5,124 nucleotides of DNA from Clostridiales bacterium (lineage in GTDB: Bacteria; Bacillota; Clostridia; Peptostreptococcales; BM714), in assembly GCA_002869095.1 (NCBI GenBank), contig PKTO01000072.1:1-5124 (forward strand), read 5' to 3'. The position numbers and the translations under genes were made by a program. The notes beneath the pieces are model-generated. The model was not told where the DNA came from. It made no database searches and saw nothing but the letters and a program-made list of their open reading frames with translations. Positions 1 to 5,124 of this stretch are shown here, one piece after another; the first letter of the stretch is position 1; each line of letters opens with the position of its first letter.

Positions 1-116
1 AAAACGAAACCGTAATCATTCATGTGCGCTTGAATGACGGAAGCTTCTCCGCCAAGGCATGGGGATGCGATTTGAGCTATGACTATGTTAGGATCAACGG
101 ATACTATAGGAGCTAG
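1..116 (+). CDS. argJ: ArgJ, bifunctional ornithine acetyltransferase / N-acetylglutamate synthase, C-terminal end (partial)
   Basis: This is the 3' end of a gene entering from the left edge. Its frame begins at base 3 and stops at TAG (114-116), leaving 37 residues. The tail contains [14 protein letters not shown] followed by GYYRS. The family's C-terminus is typically AWGCDLT-x-x-YV-x-INA-x-Y-x-T, so the match is close although short. ArgJ moves the acetyl group from N-acetylornithine to glutamate, giving ornithine and recycling N-acetylglutamate in the cytoplasmic arginine pathway; some members also use acetyl-CoA. The precursor cleaves itself at a Thr into alpha and beta chains, and this fragment would be the end of the beta chain. 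The last residue is Ser where Thr is more usual, a conservative change. The gene converges on carB, whose product supplies carbamoyl phosphate to the same pathway. The catalytic Thr lies outside the window, so whether the protein is mono- or bifunctional cannot be judged. Confidence 0.87.
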   Translation, partial: NETVIIHVRLNDGSFSAKAWGCDLSYDYVRINGYYRS

Positions 117-142
117 TCAGCCTCACAAGCTGCTGACTAGCT
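111..142 (+). terminator. Hairpin at the argJ stop codon, possible weak terminator
   Basis: A perfect 11-bp inverted repeat, AGCTAGTCAGC (111-121) and GCTGACTAGCT (132-142), encloses a 10-nt loop. The left arm contains the argJ stop codon TAG at 114-116. The stem is moderately GC-rich, but the bases that follow (TCAGTGGAAA) do not form a T-tract, so this is not a canonical intrinsic terminator. It could be an RNA 3'-end stabiliser, a transcription pause site or a weak terminator backing up the clear one at 291-323. The symmetry is read directly from the sequence; the role is inferred. Confidence 0.5.
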
Positions 143-176
143 TCAGTGGAAAGTGGAAAGCAGGAAGTAGAAAGAA

Positions 177-218
177 AGATATTTAAAATCAATGAAACAA
201 CAATTAACTTAAATATCT
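177..218. repeat. AT-rich hairpin inside the intergenic element
   Basis: AGATATTTAA (177-186) and TTAAATATCT (209-218) form a perfect 10-bp inverted repeat around a 22-nt loop. It is AT-rich and would be weak as RNA. It sits just inside the left heptamer array, and no T-tract follows it. No function is proposed. Confidence 0.45.
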
Positions 219-290
219 CTATCATCAATCATTTCCATGGAAGAATTTTAGATTCTAAACAGATTTTTTATACTGCCATTTGTACCATAA

Positions 291-323
291 AAAAGCTGCC
301 TTTAAAATTTCAAGGCAGCTTTT
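291..323. terminator. Bidirectional Rho-independent terminator shared by argJ and carB
   Basis: AAAAGCTGCCTT (291-302) and AAGGCAGCTTTT (312-323) form a perfect 12-bp stem with a 9-nt loop (303-311). On the plus strand the arm ends in TTTT and is followed by the T-rich stretch from 324 to 345. On the minus strand the arm runs into TTTTTTATGG, the complement of 285-294. The hairpin therefore has T-tracts on both sides and can stop transcripts arriving from argJ on the left and from carAB on the right. Its placement between two convergent genes matches that job. Confidence 0.9.
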
Positions 324-382
324 CTTGTCTTTTGCTTTTTTTCTTTCCACTTTCCACTTGCTACTTTCCACACATTGCTTTT

Positions 383-3300
383 CTATATCTTCGTTATGTC
401 GTAAACTTCAACGTCTTCTTCTTTGATGTCGCGTTCCCATATGTCCAGTACATAATTCAATGTGTCGAGCGATGTCATGCACGGGACCCTGTTTTCTATG
501 GATGTCCTTCTTATATTGAAGCCTTCCGTCAAACTGTTTCTGCCCTTGCTCGGGATGTTTATGACAAGTGTGAGCTTTTCGTTTCGAATAAGAGAAAGCA
601 CGTTGGTCTCCTCTTCTCCTATCTTGGCTACATGCTTGTAGTCGATCCCCAGCCTGCCGAGGTATTGGCCTGTTCCTTTTGTTGCGTAAAACTCGAATCC
701 CAGCCTTTTCATTTTCATTGCAATCGGTTCGAACTCTTTCTTGTAATTGTCGGATATGCTTACCAATACCCTCCCGATGCTTCCCAATTCGAGTCTTGAA
801 CCGACAAGTCCTTTATAAATGGCCTTGTAAAGGTCTTTTTCGAGACCCAGGGCCTCTCCCGTGGATTTCATTTCGGGTCCAAGCGCAATTTCTGTCTGCG
901 GAAGCTTTTCCATAGAGAAGACAGGAACTTTTACTGCATAATAACCGCTTTCCTTATATAGTCCCGTACCGAAACCCAAATCTTTGAGCTTTGAACCCAT
1001 CATTATTTCTGTTGCAAGCTTTATCATAGGGATTCCTGTGACCTTGCTTATATAAGGCACGGTTCTCGACGCCCTCGGATTGACCTCTATTACATATACC
1101 TTGTCGTCGTAAACTACATACTGTATGTTTACAAGCCCAAGAACATTCAATTCGGATGCAAGTTTTTCGGTGTTCTCTATGATTTTATTTTTTATTTCTT
1201 GGCTCAAACTGAAGGCCGGATATACTGATATGCTGTCTCCCGAGTGGACTCCGGCTCTTTCCAGATGCTCCATTATTCCCGGTATCAGTATGTCTGTCCC
1301 GTCCCCTATTGCATCCACTTCAATTTCTTTTCCGTTCAGGTACTTGTCTATCAGTACAGGATTCTTTTTGTCTTTCTTGAATGCGTTCTCAAGATACTCC
1401 ACGCATTCAGACTCGTCATAGGCTATTTCCATTCCCATTCCGCCCAAAACATAGCTCGGACGGATCAAGACGGGAAATCCGCAAACTTTTGTGAACTCAA
1501 GCCCTTCCTCCACATTCATTACAGCCTTTCCTGAAGGTCTGGCTATATTCAGTTTTTCCAAAACCGCCTCGAATTTTTCCCTGTCCTCTGACCGGTCTAT
1601 GGAATCGTATCCGCTCCCGAGTATTGGAACTCCCATTTTCTCCATGTGTTCTGCCAGTTTTATTGCCGTTTGGCCTCCGTACTGCAGAATGACTCCATCC
1701 GGATTTTCCTTTATCACGATGTTCATCACGTCCTCTTCCGTGAGGGGCTCGAAATAAAGCTTGTCGGACGTGTCAAAATCTGTGCTGACCGTTTCGGGGT
1801 TGTTGTTTATTATTATTGATTCTATTCCCATCTTTTCAAGCGATATCACCCCGTGGACCGAGCAATAGTCAAACTCTATCCCCTGCCCGATCCTTATTGG
1901 ACCCGATCCTATTACTATTACCTTCTTACGGTCGCTTACAACAACCTCGTCGTAAGGATCATATGTCGAATAGTAGTATGGAGACTGTGCCTCGAATTCG
2001 CCTCCGCAGGTGTCAACCATCTTGAAGACCGGCATTACCCCATTTTTCTTGCGTTTTTCGAATACATCCATCTCATCCGATTTGGTGAAAGATGCTATCG
2101 CCACATCTGCAAAACCTTTTTTCTTTAATGAAAGCAGCTCTTCGCTGTCGATTTCAGAAAGGGATTTTTTCTTCAACCCCTCTTCGAGCTTGACTATTCC
2201 GTTTATTTTCTCGAGATAGAATCTGTCTATTTCCGTCAATTCCCAAAGATATTCCGTATTGTAGCCTCTTCTTAGAAGCTCCGCAAGGAAAAAGAGTCTC
2301 TCGTCATCGCTCTTCATTATCTTTTGTATTACTTGGTCATCGCTGAAAGCCGCTGCCTTTTCGATTTGCAAAGAAAATACACAGATTTCAAGCGATCTTA
2401 TGCCCTTCAGCAGGGCGCTTTCAAAACTGTTTCCTATCGCCATCACTTCGCCGGTAGCCATCATTTTGGTTCCCAATGTTCGGTTTCCAGTTTCAAACTT
2501 GTCAAAGGGCCATTTGGGTATTTTTATGACGCAATAGTCGAGTGTAGGCTCAAAGCATGCGAGAGTCTTGCCTGTAACGTCATTGGGAATTTCATCGAGG
2601 TCAAGGCCTATGGCTATTTGCGCCGCAACCTTTGCTATGGGATATCCGGTAGCCTTGGATGCAAGGGCCGACGATCGGCTGACCCTCGGGTTTACCTCTA
2701 TGACCCTGTATTCGAAACTGTATGGGTTCAAGGCAAGTTGTACATTGCATCCTCCCTTTATGTTAAGCGCCGTGACAATCTTTATCGAAGCGTTTCTCAA
2801 CATCTGGTATTCCTTGTCGCTTAGTGTTTGGGAAGGAGCTATGACTATGCTGTCTCCGGTATGGATGCCGACAGGGTCGATGTTTTCCATGTTGCAAACG
2901 GTTATGCAATTGCCCTTGTTGTCGCGGATCATCTCGTACTCAATTTCCTTCCAACCCTTGACGCTCTTTTCAATCAGCACCTGTCCGACAGCACTGTAGG
3001 CAAGGCCGACCGGAACTATTTTTTCCAGTTCATCCCTGTCTGCGGCTATTCCCCCGCCGGTTCCTCCCAATGTGTAGGCTGGACGAACGACTATGGGGTA
3101 ACCAATTTCATCGGCCTGCTCGCAGGCTTCCTGCAGCGAAGATGCAATCATCCCCTCTATAACAGGCTCTCCAATGCTTTCCATCATCAGTTTGAATTTT
3201 TCACGGTCTTCCGATTTTTCTATCGCATCTATATTCGTCCCCAAAAGCTTGGTGTTGTATCTGTCAAGAATTCCAGCCTTCCAAAGCTCCAGGGCAAGGT

Positions 3301-3589
3301 TCAAAGCGACCTGTCCTCCCATGCCGACGAGTACGCCGTCAGGCTTTTCCTTTGCAATTATCTTTTCGAGAAATTCAACCGTCAACGGTTCTATATAAAC
3401 GCTGTCGGCCATTTCCTTGTCCGTCATGATCGTAGCCGGATTGCTGTTCACCAATACGACCTTCAGTCCATGTTCCCTTAAAACCTTGCAGGCTTGTGTG
3501 CCGGAATAATCGAATTCGGCAGCCTGTCCAATGATGATTGGTCCCGAACCGATCACCATAACCTTTTCAAGCCCCTTATATATTGACAT
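383..3589 (-). CDS. carB: Carbamoyl-phosphate synthase, large (ammonia-dependent synthetase) subunit
   Basis: This is a complete 1068-residue protein, close to the 1073 of E. coli CarB. It condenses bicarbonate, ammonia tunnelled from CarA and two ATP into carbamoyl phosphate in the cytoplasm. The domains run in the usual order: carboxyphosphate ATP-grasp (about 1-400), oligomerisation domain (about 401-550), carbamoyl-phosphate ATP-grasp (about 551-933) and MGS-like allosteric domain (about 934-1068). The first site shows Arg129, Arg169, Gly175-Gly176, His243, Gln284, Glu298 and Asn300; the second shows Arg670, Arg710, His782, Gln823, Glu835 and Asn837. Both halves thus keep their nucleotide and metal ligands and the enzyme looks active. 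The ATG at 3587-3589 has GGAG at 3597-3600 with a 7-nt gap, lying inside the carA 3' end. The 14-nt overlap with carA implies translational coupling. Differences from E. coli include Met718 in GGMGMEI and Val888 at the position of Glu892. Confidence 0.98.
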   Translation of the reverse strand: MSIYKGLEKVMVIGSGPIIIGQAAEFDYSGTQACKVLREHGLKVVLVNSNPATIMTDKEMADSVYIEPLTVEFLEKIIAKEKPDGVLVGMGGQVALNLALELWKAGILDRYNTKLLGTNIDAIEKSEDREKFKLMMESIGEPVIEGMIASSLQEACEQADEIGYPIVVRPAYTLGGTGGGIAADRDELEKIVPVGLAYSAVGQVLIEKSVKGWKEIEYEMIRDNKGNCITVCNMENIDPVGIHTGDSIVIAPSQTLSDKEYQMLRNASIKIVTALNIKGGCNVQLALNPYSFEYRVIEVNPRVSRSSALASKATGYPIAKVAAQIAIGLDLDEIPNDVTGKTLACFEPTLDYCVIKIPKWPFDKFETGNRTLGTKMMATGEVMAIGNSFESALLKGIRSLEICVFSLQIEKAAAFSDDQVIQKIMKSDDERLFFLAELLRRGYNTEYLWELTEIDRFYLEKINGIVKLEEGLKKKSLSEIDSEELLSLKKKGFADVAIASFTKSDEMDVFEKRKKNGVMPVFKMVDTCGGEFEAQSPYYYSTYDPYDEVVVSDRKKVIVIGSGPIRIGQGIEFDYCSVHGVISLEKMGIESIIINNNPETVSTDFDTSDKLYFEPLTEEDVMNIVIKENPDGVILQYGGQTAIKLAEHMEKMGVPILGSGYDSIDRSEDREKFEAVLEKLNIARPSGKAVMNVEEGLEFTKVCGFPVLIRPSYVLGGMGMEIAYDESECVEYLENAFKKDKKNPVLIDKYLNGKEIEVDAIGDGTDILIPGIMEHLERAGVHSGDSISVYPAFSLSQEIKNKIIENTEKLASELNVLGLVNIQYVVYDDKVYVIEVNPRASRTVPYISKVTGIPMIKLATEIMMGSKLKDLGFGTGLYKESGYYAVKVPVFSMEKLPQTEIALGPEMKSTGEALGLEKDLYKAIYKGLVGSRLELGSIGRVLVSISDNYKKEFEPIAMKMKRLGFEFYATKGTGQYLGRLGIDYKHVAKIGEEETNVLSLIRNEKLTLVINIPSKGRNSLTEGFNIRRTSIENRVPCMTSLDTLNYVLDIWERDIKEEDVEVYDITKI

Positions 3590-4655
3590 GTTTATTCTCC
3601 TTTTTAATCATATTCAAAAATTCGTCGAACAGATAATCCGAATCGCTTGGACCGGGAGAAGCTTCCGGATGGAACTGCACGCTGAATATGGGGAGTGAAA
3701 GATGCTTCATTCCCTCCACAGTATTGTCGTTCATGTTCAAGTGCGTTATTTCCAGCACGTTCTTGTCCAGGCTTTCTTCGACCACTTCATATCCGTGATT
3801 CTGCGATGTTATGAACACTCTGTCTTTAGCGAGGTCCTTTACGGGATGATTGCAGCCCCTATGGCCGTATTTCATCTTTTTGGTGGTTCCCCCGAGAGCG
3901 TGTGCAAGGAGTTGGTGGCCGAGACATATGCCAAAAATGGGTTTCTTTCCTATGAGCGACTTGACCGTTTCTATTTCCGCCTTCAGGAAAGCGGGGTCTC
4001 CAGGTCCGTTTGAAAGAAAAATTCCGTCCGGATTGAAGTCGAGTATCTCCTCTGCCGTATTAAGGCATGAAAATACCCTGACATGGACATTCCTGTTCAC
4101 CAGGGCGCTAAGTATGTTTCTCTTTATTCCATAATCCACTACAGCGACCTTCGGTGTGATAGGCATCAAGTCATAGTTGAATTTAGGTGTCACTTGATGA
4201 ACAGCATCAGAATTGTCAAAGGACTTGATTTCCTCCATCACATCCACTCCGTCATCGTATGCCACTATCTTCCCTGTCATCGTTCCATTTTCCCGAATCA
4301 TTTTCGTCAGTGCCCTTGTATCTATGCCCTCGAGCCCGACTATGTCGTTCTTGTAAAGGTACTCGTCAATTGATTCCCTTCCCCTCCAGTTCGAATAATT
4401 AGCTGAAGCTTCCCTTACAATGAATCCCCTTACCTTCGGTTTCTCGGACTGGTTGTCTTCGAGAGTTATGCCGTAATTCCCAACAAGAGGATATGTCAGT
4501 ATGACAATCTGCCCATAATATGAAGGATCCGTCAGCGTTTCCTGGTACCCCGTCATCCCAGTGTTGAAAACGACCTCACCCACAGAATTGCGTTTCTTTC
4601 CAAAAATATTTCCTTCGAATTTTGTACCGTCTTCCAGAATCAAATAACCTTTCAT
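3576..4655 (-). CDS. carA: Carbamoyl-phosphate synthase, small (glutamine amidotransferase) subunit
   Basis: This is a complete 359-residue protein of normal length for the family. It hydrolyses glutamine and passes the ammonia through an internal tunnel to CarB. The N-terminal CPSase small-subunit domain (about 1-155) carries the family signature around [16 protein letters not shown] (31-46). A class I glutamine amidotransferase domain follows (about 168-350), with LSNGPGDP at 214-221, the nucleophile Cys244 in GICLGHQ, and His329 and Glu331 in FHPEASPGP, so the catalytic triad is intact. The start is well supported: GGAGGGT (complement of 4661-4667) lies 5 nt before the ATG, and the protein begins [10 protein letters not shown], as expected for the family. 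It is the first gene of a carA-carB operon and overlaps carB by 14 nt. A promoter and an ARG-box-like operator lie just upstream. Confidence 0.98.
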   Translation of the reverse strand: MKGYLILEDGTKFEGNIFGKKRNSVGEVVFNTGMTGYQETLTDPSYYGQIVILTYPLVGNYGITLEDNQSEKPKVRGFIVREASANYSNWRGRESIDEYLYKNDIVGLEGIDTRALTKMIRENGTMTGKIVAYDDGVDVMEEIKSFDNSDAVHQVTPKFNYDLMPITPKVAVVDYGIKRNILSALVNRNVHVRVFSCLNTAEEILDFNPDGIFLSNGPGDPAFLKAEIETVKSLIGKKPIFGICLGHQLLAHALGGTTKKMKYGHRGCNHPVKDLAKDRVFITSQNHGYEVVEESLDKNVLEITHLNMNDNTVEGMKHLSLPIFSVQFHPEASPGPSDSDYLFDEFLNMIKKENKHVNI

Positions 4656-4696
4656 TTCACACCCTCCAACTTTATGACAAAAAAATATATATATCT

Positions 4697-4722
4697 ATGC
4701 ATATTTATGCATTATTATACAT
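4697..4722 (-). promoter_or_regulatory. Candidate ArgR operator (ARG-box-like palindrome with an overlapping second box)
   Basis: ATGCATA-TT-TATGCAT (4697-4712) is a perfect 7+2+7 palindrome. Read as TGCAT-ATTT-ATGCA (4698-4711), it has the 5+4+5 layout of an ARG box (TGAAT-wwww-ATTCA in E. coli), with C in place of A at the third position. A second, imperfect box, TGCAT-TATT-ATACA (4708-4721), shares one half-site with it. It sits in the expected start of the carA transcript, about 10 to 35 bases past the start site. The context (argJ next door, carbamoyl phosphate as an arginine precursor) favours ArgR/AhrC as the binder. The palindrome is directly visible; the regulator is inferred. The sequence is AT-rich, so chance similarity is possible. 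Confidence 0.55.
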
Positions 4723-4736
4723 AATTATTTCTTTTA

Positions 4737-4764
4737 ATTATAGCAGATTGAAAACTCATTACAA
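4737..4764 (-). promoter_or_regulatory. carAB promoter, sigma-70/SigA type with extended -10
   Basis: On the minus strand a consensus -10 TATAAT (4737-4742) is preceded by TGC (4743-4745), giving the extended -10 form TGnTATAAT. A partial -35, TTGTAA (4759-4764; 4 of 6 matches to TTGACA), lies 16 bp upstream. Transcription should start near 4730, leaving a leader of about 75 nt before the carA ATG at 4655. The candidate ARG box lies just downstream of the -10, where a bound repressor would block initiation or escape. The promoter starts only about 12 bp past the T-tract of the upstream terminator. Confidence 0.8.
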
Positions 4765-4775
4765 GGGTTAATTCG

Positions 4776-4806
4776 AAAAAAGAGACTGTTCTTTCGAACA
4801 GTCCCC
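4776..4806 (-). terminator. Rho-independent terminator of the iorB transcript
   Basis: On the minus strand GACTGTTC-GAAA-GAACAGTC (4784-4803) is a perfect 8-bp stem closed by a GAAA tetraloop. Three more pairs, including G-U wobbles, can extend it outward to 4781 and 4806. It runs into TCTTTTTT (T-run 4776-4781). It lies 18 bp after the iorB stop codon and just before the carA promoter, insulating carAB from iorB. Confidence 0.92.
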
Positions 4807-4824
4807 TCGCCCATTTAACATTCG

Positions 4825-5124
4825 CTATTTTACCATTTCCATTCCTTTGTTGAATGCCAAAATATTTATGTCTATGAATCTTTCTTTCACTGTATTTCTT
4901 ATCGCTTCTTCCCAATCGATTTCCGTTATTCCCATGGCCTTCACAAGCGCTCCAAGAAGCACTACATTCATGGTTTTGGGATTTCCTATGCCTTTGGCAA
5001 TTCCCATCGCGTCAAGTGTTGTTGTTTTGGCTTTCTTCTCGAGAGCTTCGATTATGCCGTCGGGATAGTCCGCCTTTCCTATTTGTATTGGAACAGATGG
5101 AATTTCATAGTTGTTTACGACAAT
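4825..5124 (-). CDS. iorB: Indolepyruvate ferredoxin oxidoreductase, beta subunit, C-terminal half (partial)
   Basis: The open frame enters from the right edge and ends at a stop at 4825-4827, giving 99 residues; the family is usually about 190-195, so roughly the N-terminal half is missing. Recognisable features are IVVNN near the visible start, ADYPDGIIEAL, the GNPKTMNVVLLGAL segment and the tail WEEAIRNTVKERFIDINILAFNKG. These fit the C-terminal half of the 2-oxoacid:acceptor oxidoreductase gamma-type domain as found in IorB. The enzyme oxidises indolepyruvate and other aryl pyruvates to aryl-acetyl-CoA with CoA and ferredoxin, in anaerobic breakdown of aromatic amino acids. The catalytic partner IorA, with thiamine diphosphate and Fe-S clusters, would be expected upstream, beyond 5124. 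A KorC- or VorC-like gamma subunit of another 2-oxoacid oxidoreductase is the main alternative. An internal ATG at 5005-5007 is not the real start, because homologous sequence continues upstream of it to the edge. Confidence 0.85.
   Translation of the reverse strand: MVVNNYEIPSVPIQIGKADYPDGIIEALEKKAKTTTLDAMGIAKGIGNPKTMNVVLLGALVKAMGITEIDWEEAIRNTVKERFIDINILAFNKGMEMVK

Larger units (their letters stand above)
146..371. repeat. Inverted arrays of a GTGGAAA heptamer bracketing a 170-bp core (MITE-like or structured 3'-UTR element)
   Basis: The left side has four heptamers in a row: GTGGAAA (146-152), GTGGAAA (153-159), GCAGGAA (160-166) and GTAGAAA (167-173). The right side has the reverse complement, also in four units: TTTCCAC (344-350), TTTCCAC (351-357), TTGCTAC (358-364) and TTTCCAC (365-371). 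AGTGGAAAGTGGAAAG (145-160) pairs perfectly over 16 bp with 343-358. The core between the arrays is AT-rich and contains a hairpin, a palindrome and a bidirectional terminator. No transposase and no convincing target-site duplication are visible. A non-autonomous mobile element, a species-specific intergenic repeat or a paired 3'-UTR structure would all fit. The repeat itself is certain; its nature is not. Confidence 0.6.

Noticed and set aside
146..371. CRISPR array
   Set aside because: The 7-bp units are directly adjacent with no spacers and are inverted between the two sides; no cas genes are present.
117..382. tRNA or other standard RNA gene in the convergent intergenic region
   Set aside because: No cloverleaf, T-loop motif or anticodon arm could be found; the structure is explained by the hairpins and terminator listed.
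146..799. 217-codon open frame on the plus strand starting at GTG in the intergenic region
   Set aside because: It starts inside the heptamer array, has no ribosome binding site, runs through the terminator and then lies antisense to carB. Its composition (Phe, Cys and Tyr rich) is that of an antisense shadow.
2324..3481. Long plus-strand frames at 2324-2824 and 2828-3481
   Set aside because: Both are fully antisense to well-conserved carB domains and show no family resemblance; they arise from carB codon bias.
4714..4719. A second perfect TATAAT on the minus strand upstream of carA
   Set aside because: There is no -35-like hexamer at the right distance (17 bp upstream falls on the first TATAAT) and no properly spaced TGn. 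It overlaps the candidate operator and is probably part of its AT-rich sequence.
4656..4735. PyrR attenuator, T-box or other riboswitch in the carA leader
   Set aside because: The leader is only about 75 nt, very AT-rich, and has no terminator hairpin or recognisable conserved motif before the ribosome binding site.
4715..4915. 66-codon minus-strand frame overlapping the end of iorB
   Set aside because: It is out of frame with iorB, runs through the iorB terminator and the carA promoter, and its start lies within the conserved IorB tail.
4847..5068. 73-codon plus-strand frame
   Set aside because: It is antisense to the conserved IorB C-terminus, with no ribosome binding site or recognisable product.

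Overview
The window reads as ordinary chromosomal DNA from an anaerobic, low-to-mid-GC Gram-positive bacterium, most likely a member of the Clostridia. This is inferred from three things: a ferredoxin-linked indolepyruvate oxidoreductase subunit (IorB), Bacillota-like carbamoyl-phosphate synthase sequences, and strong GGAGG-type ribosome binding sites. Species cannot be assigned from the sequence alone.

Layout, left to right. (1) Positions 1-116, plus strand: the last 37 codons of argJ (ornithine/glutamate N-acetyltransferase). (2) Positions 117-382: a 266-bp convergent intergenic region with no credible gene but much structure. It holds a perfect 11-bp hairpin that includes the argJ stop codon, two inverted arrays of a GTGGAAA heptamer just inside the two flanking genes, a second hairpin, a 10-bp palindrome, and a 12-bp bidirectional Rho-independent terminator. 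(3) Positions 383-3589, minus strand: complete carB. (4) Positions 3576-4655, minus strand: complete carA, overlapping carB by 14 nt. (5) Positions 4656-4824: the carA control region, with a consensus extended -10 promoter, an ARG-box-like operator, and the terminator of the preceding gene. (6) Positions 4825-5124, minus strand: the C-terminal half of iorB, running off the window.

How the genes fit together. CarA releases ammonia from glutamine and CarB uses it with bicarbonate and two ATP to make carbamoyl phosphate, which feeds both arginine (through citrulline) and pyrimidines. ArgJ makes ornithine, the arginine-branch acceptor of that carbamoyl group. The argJ neighbourhood, the ARG-box-like palindrome just downstream of the carA promoter and the absence of a visible PyrR-type attenuator in the roughly 75-nt leader together suggest that this carAB is controlled at least partly by arginine. 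That is inference. iorB is separated from carA by its own strong terminator and is probably an unrelated transcription unit (anaerobic aromatic amino acid catabolism).

No defence system, CRISPR array, transposase, prophage gene or new multi-gene system is visible. The least explained part is the inverted heptamer element at 146-371. The next most interesting points are the operator architecture and a few CarB residues that differ from the E. coli enzyme.
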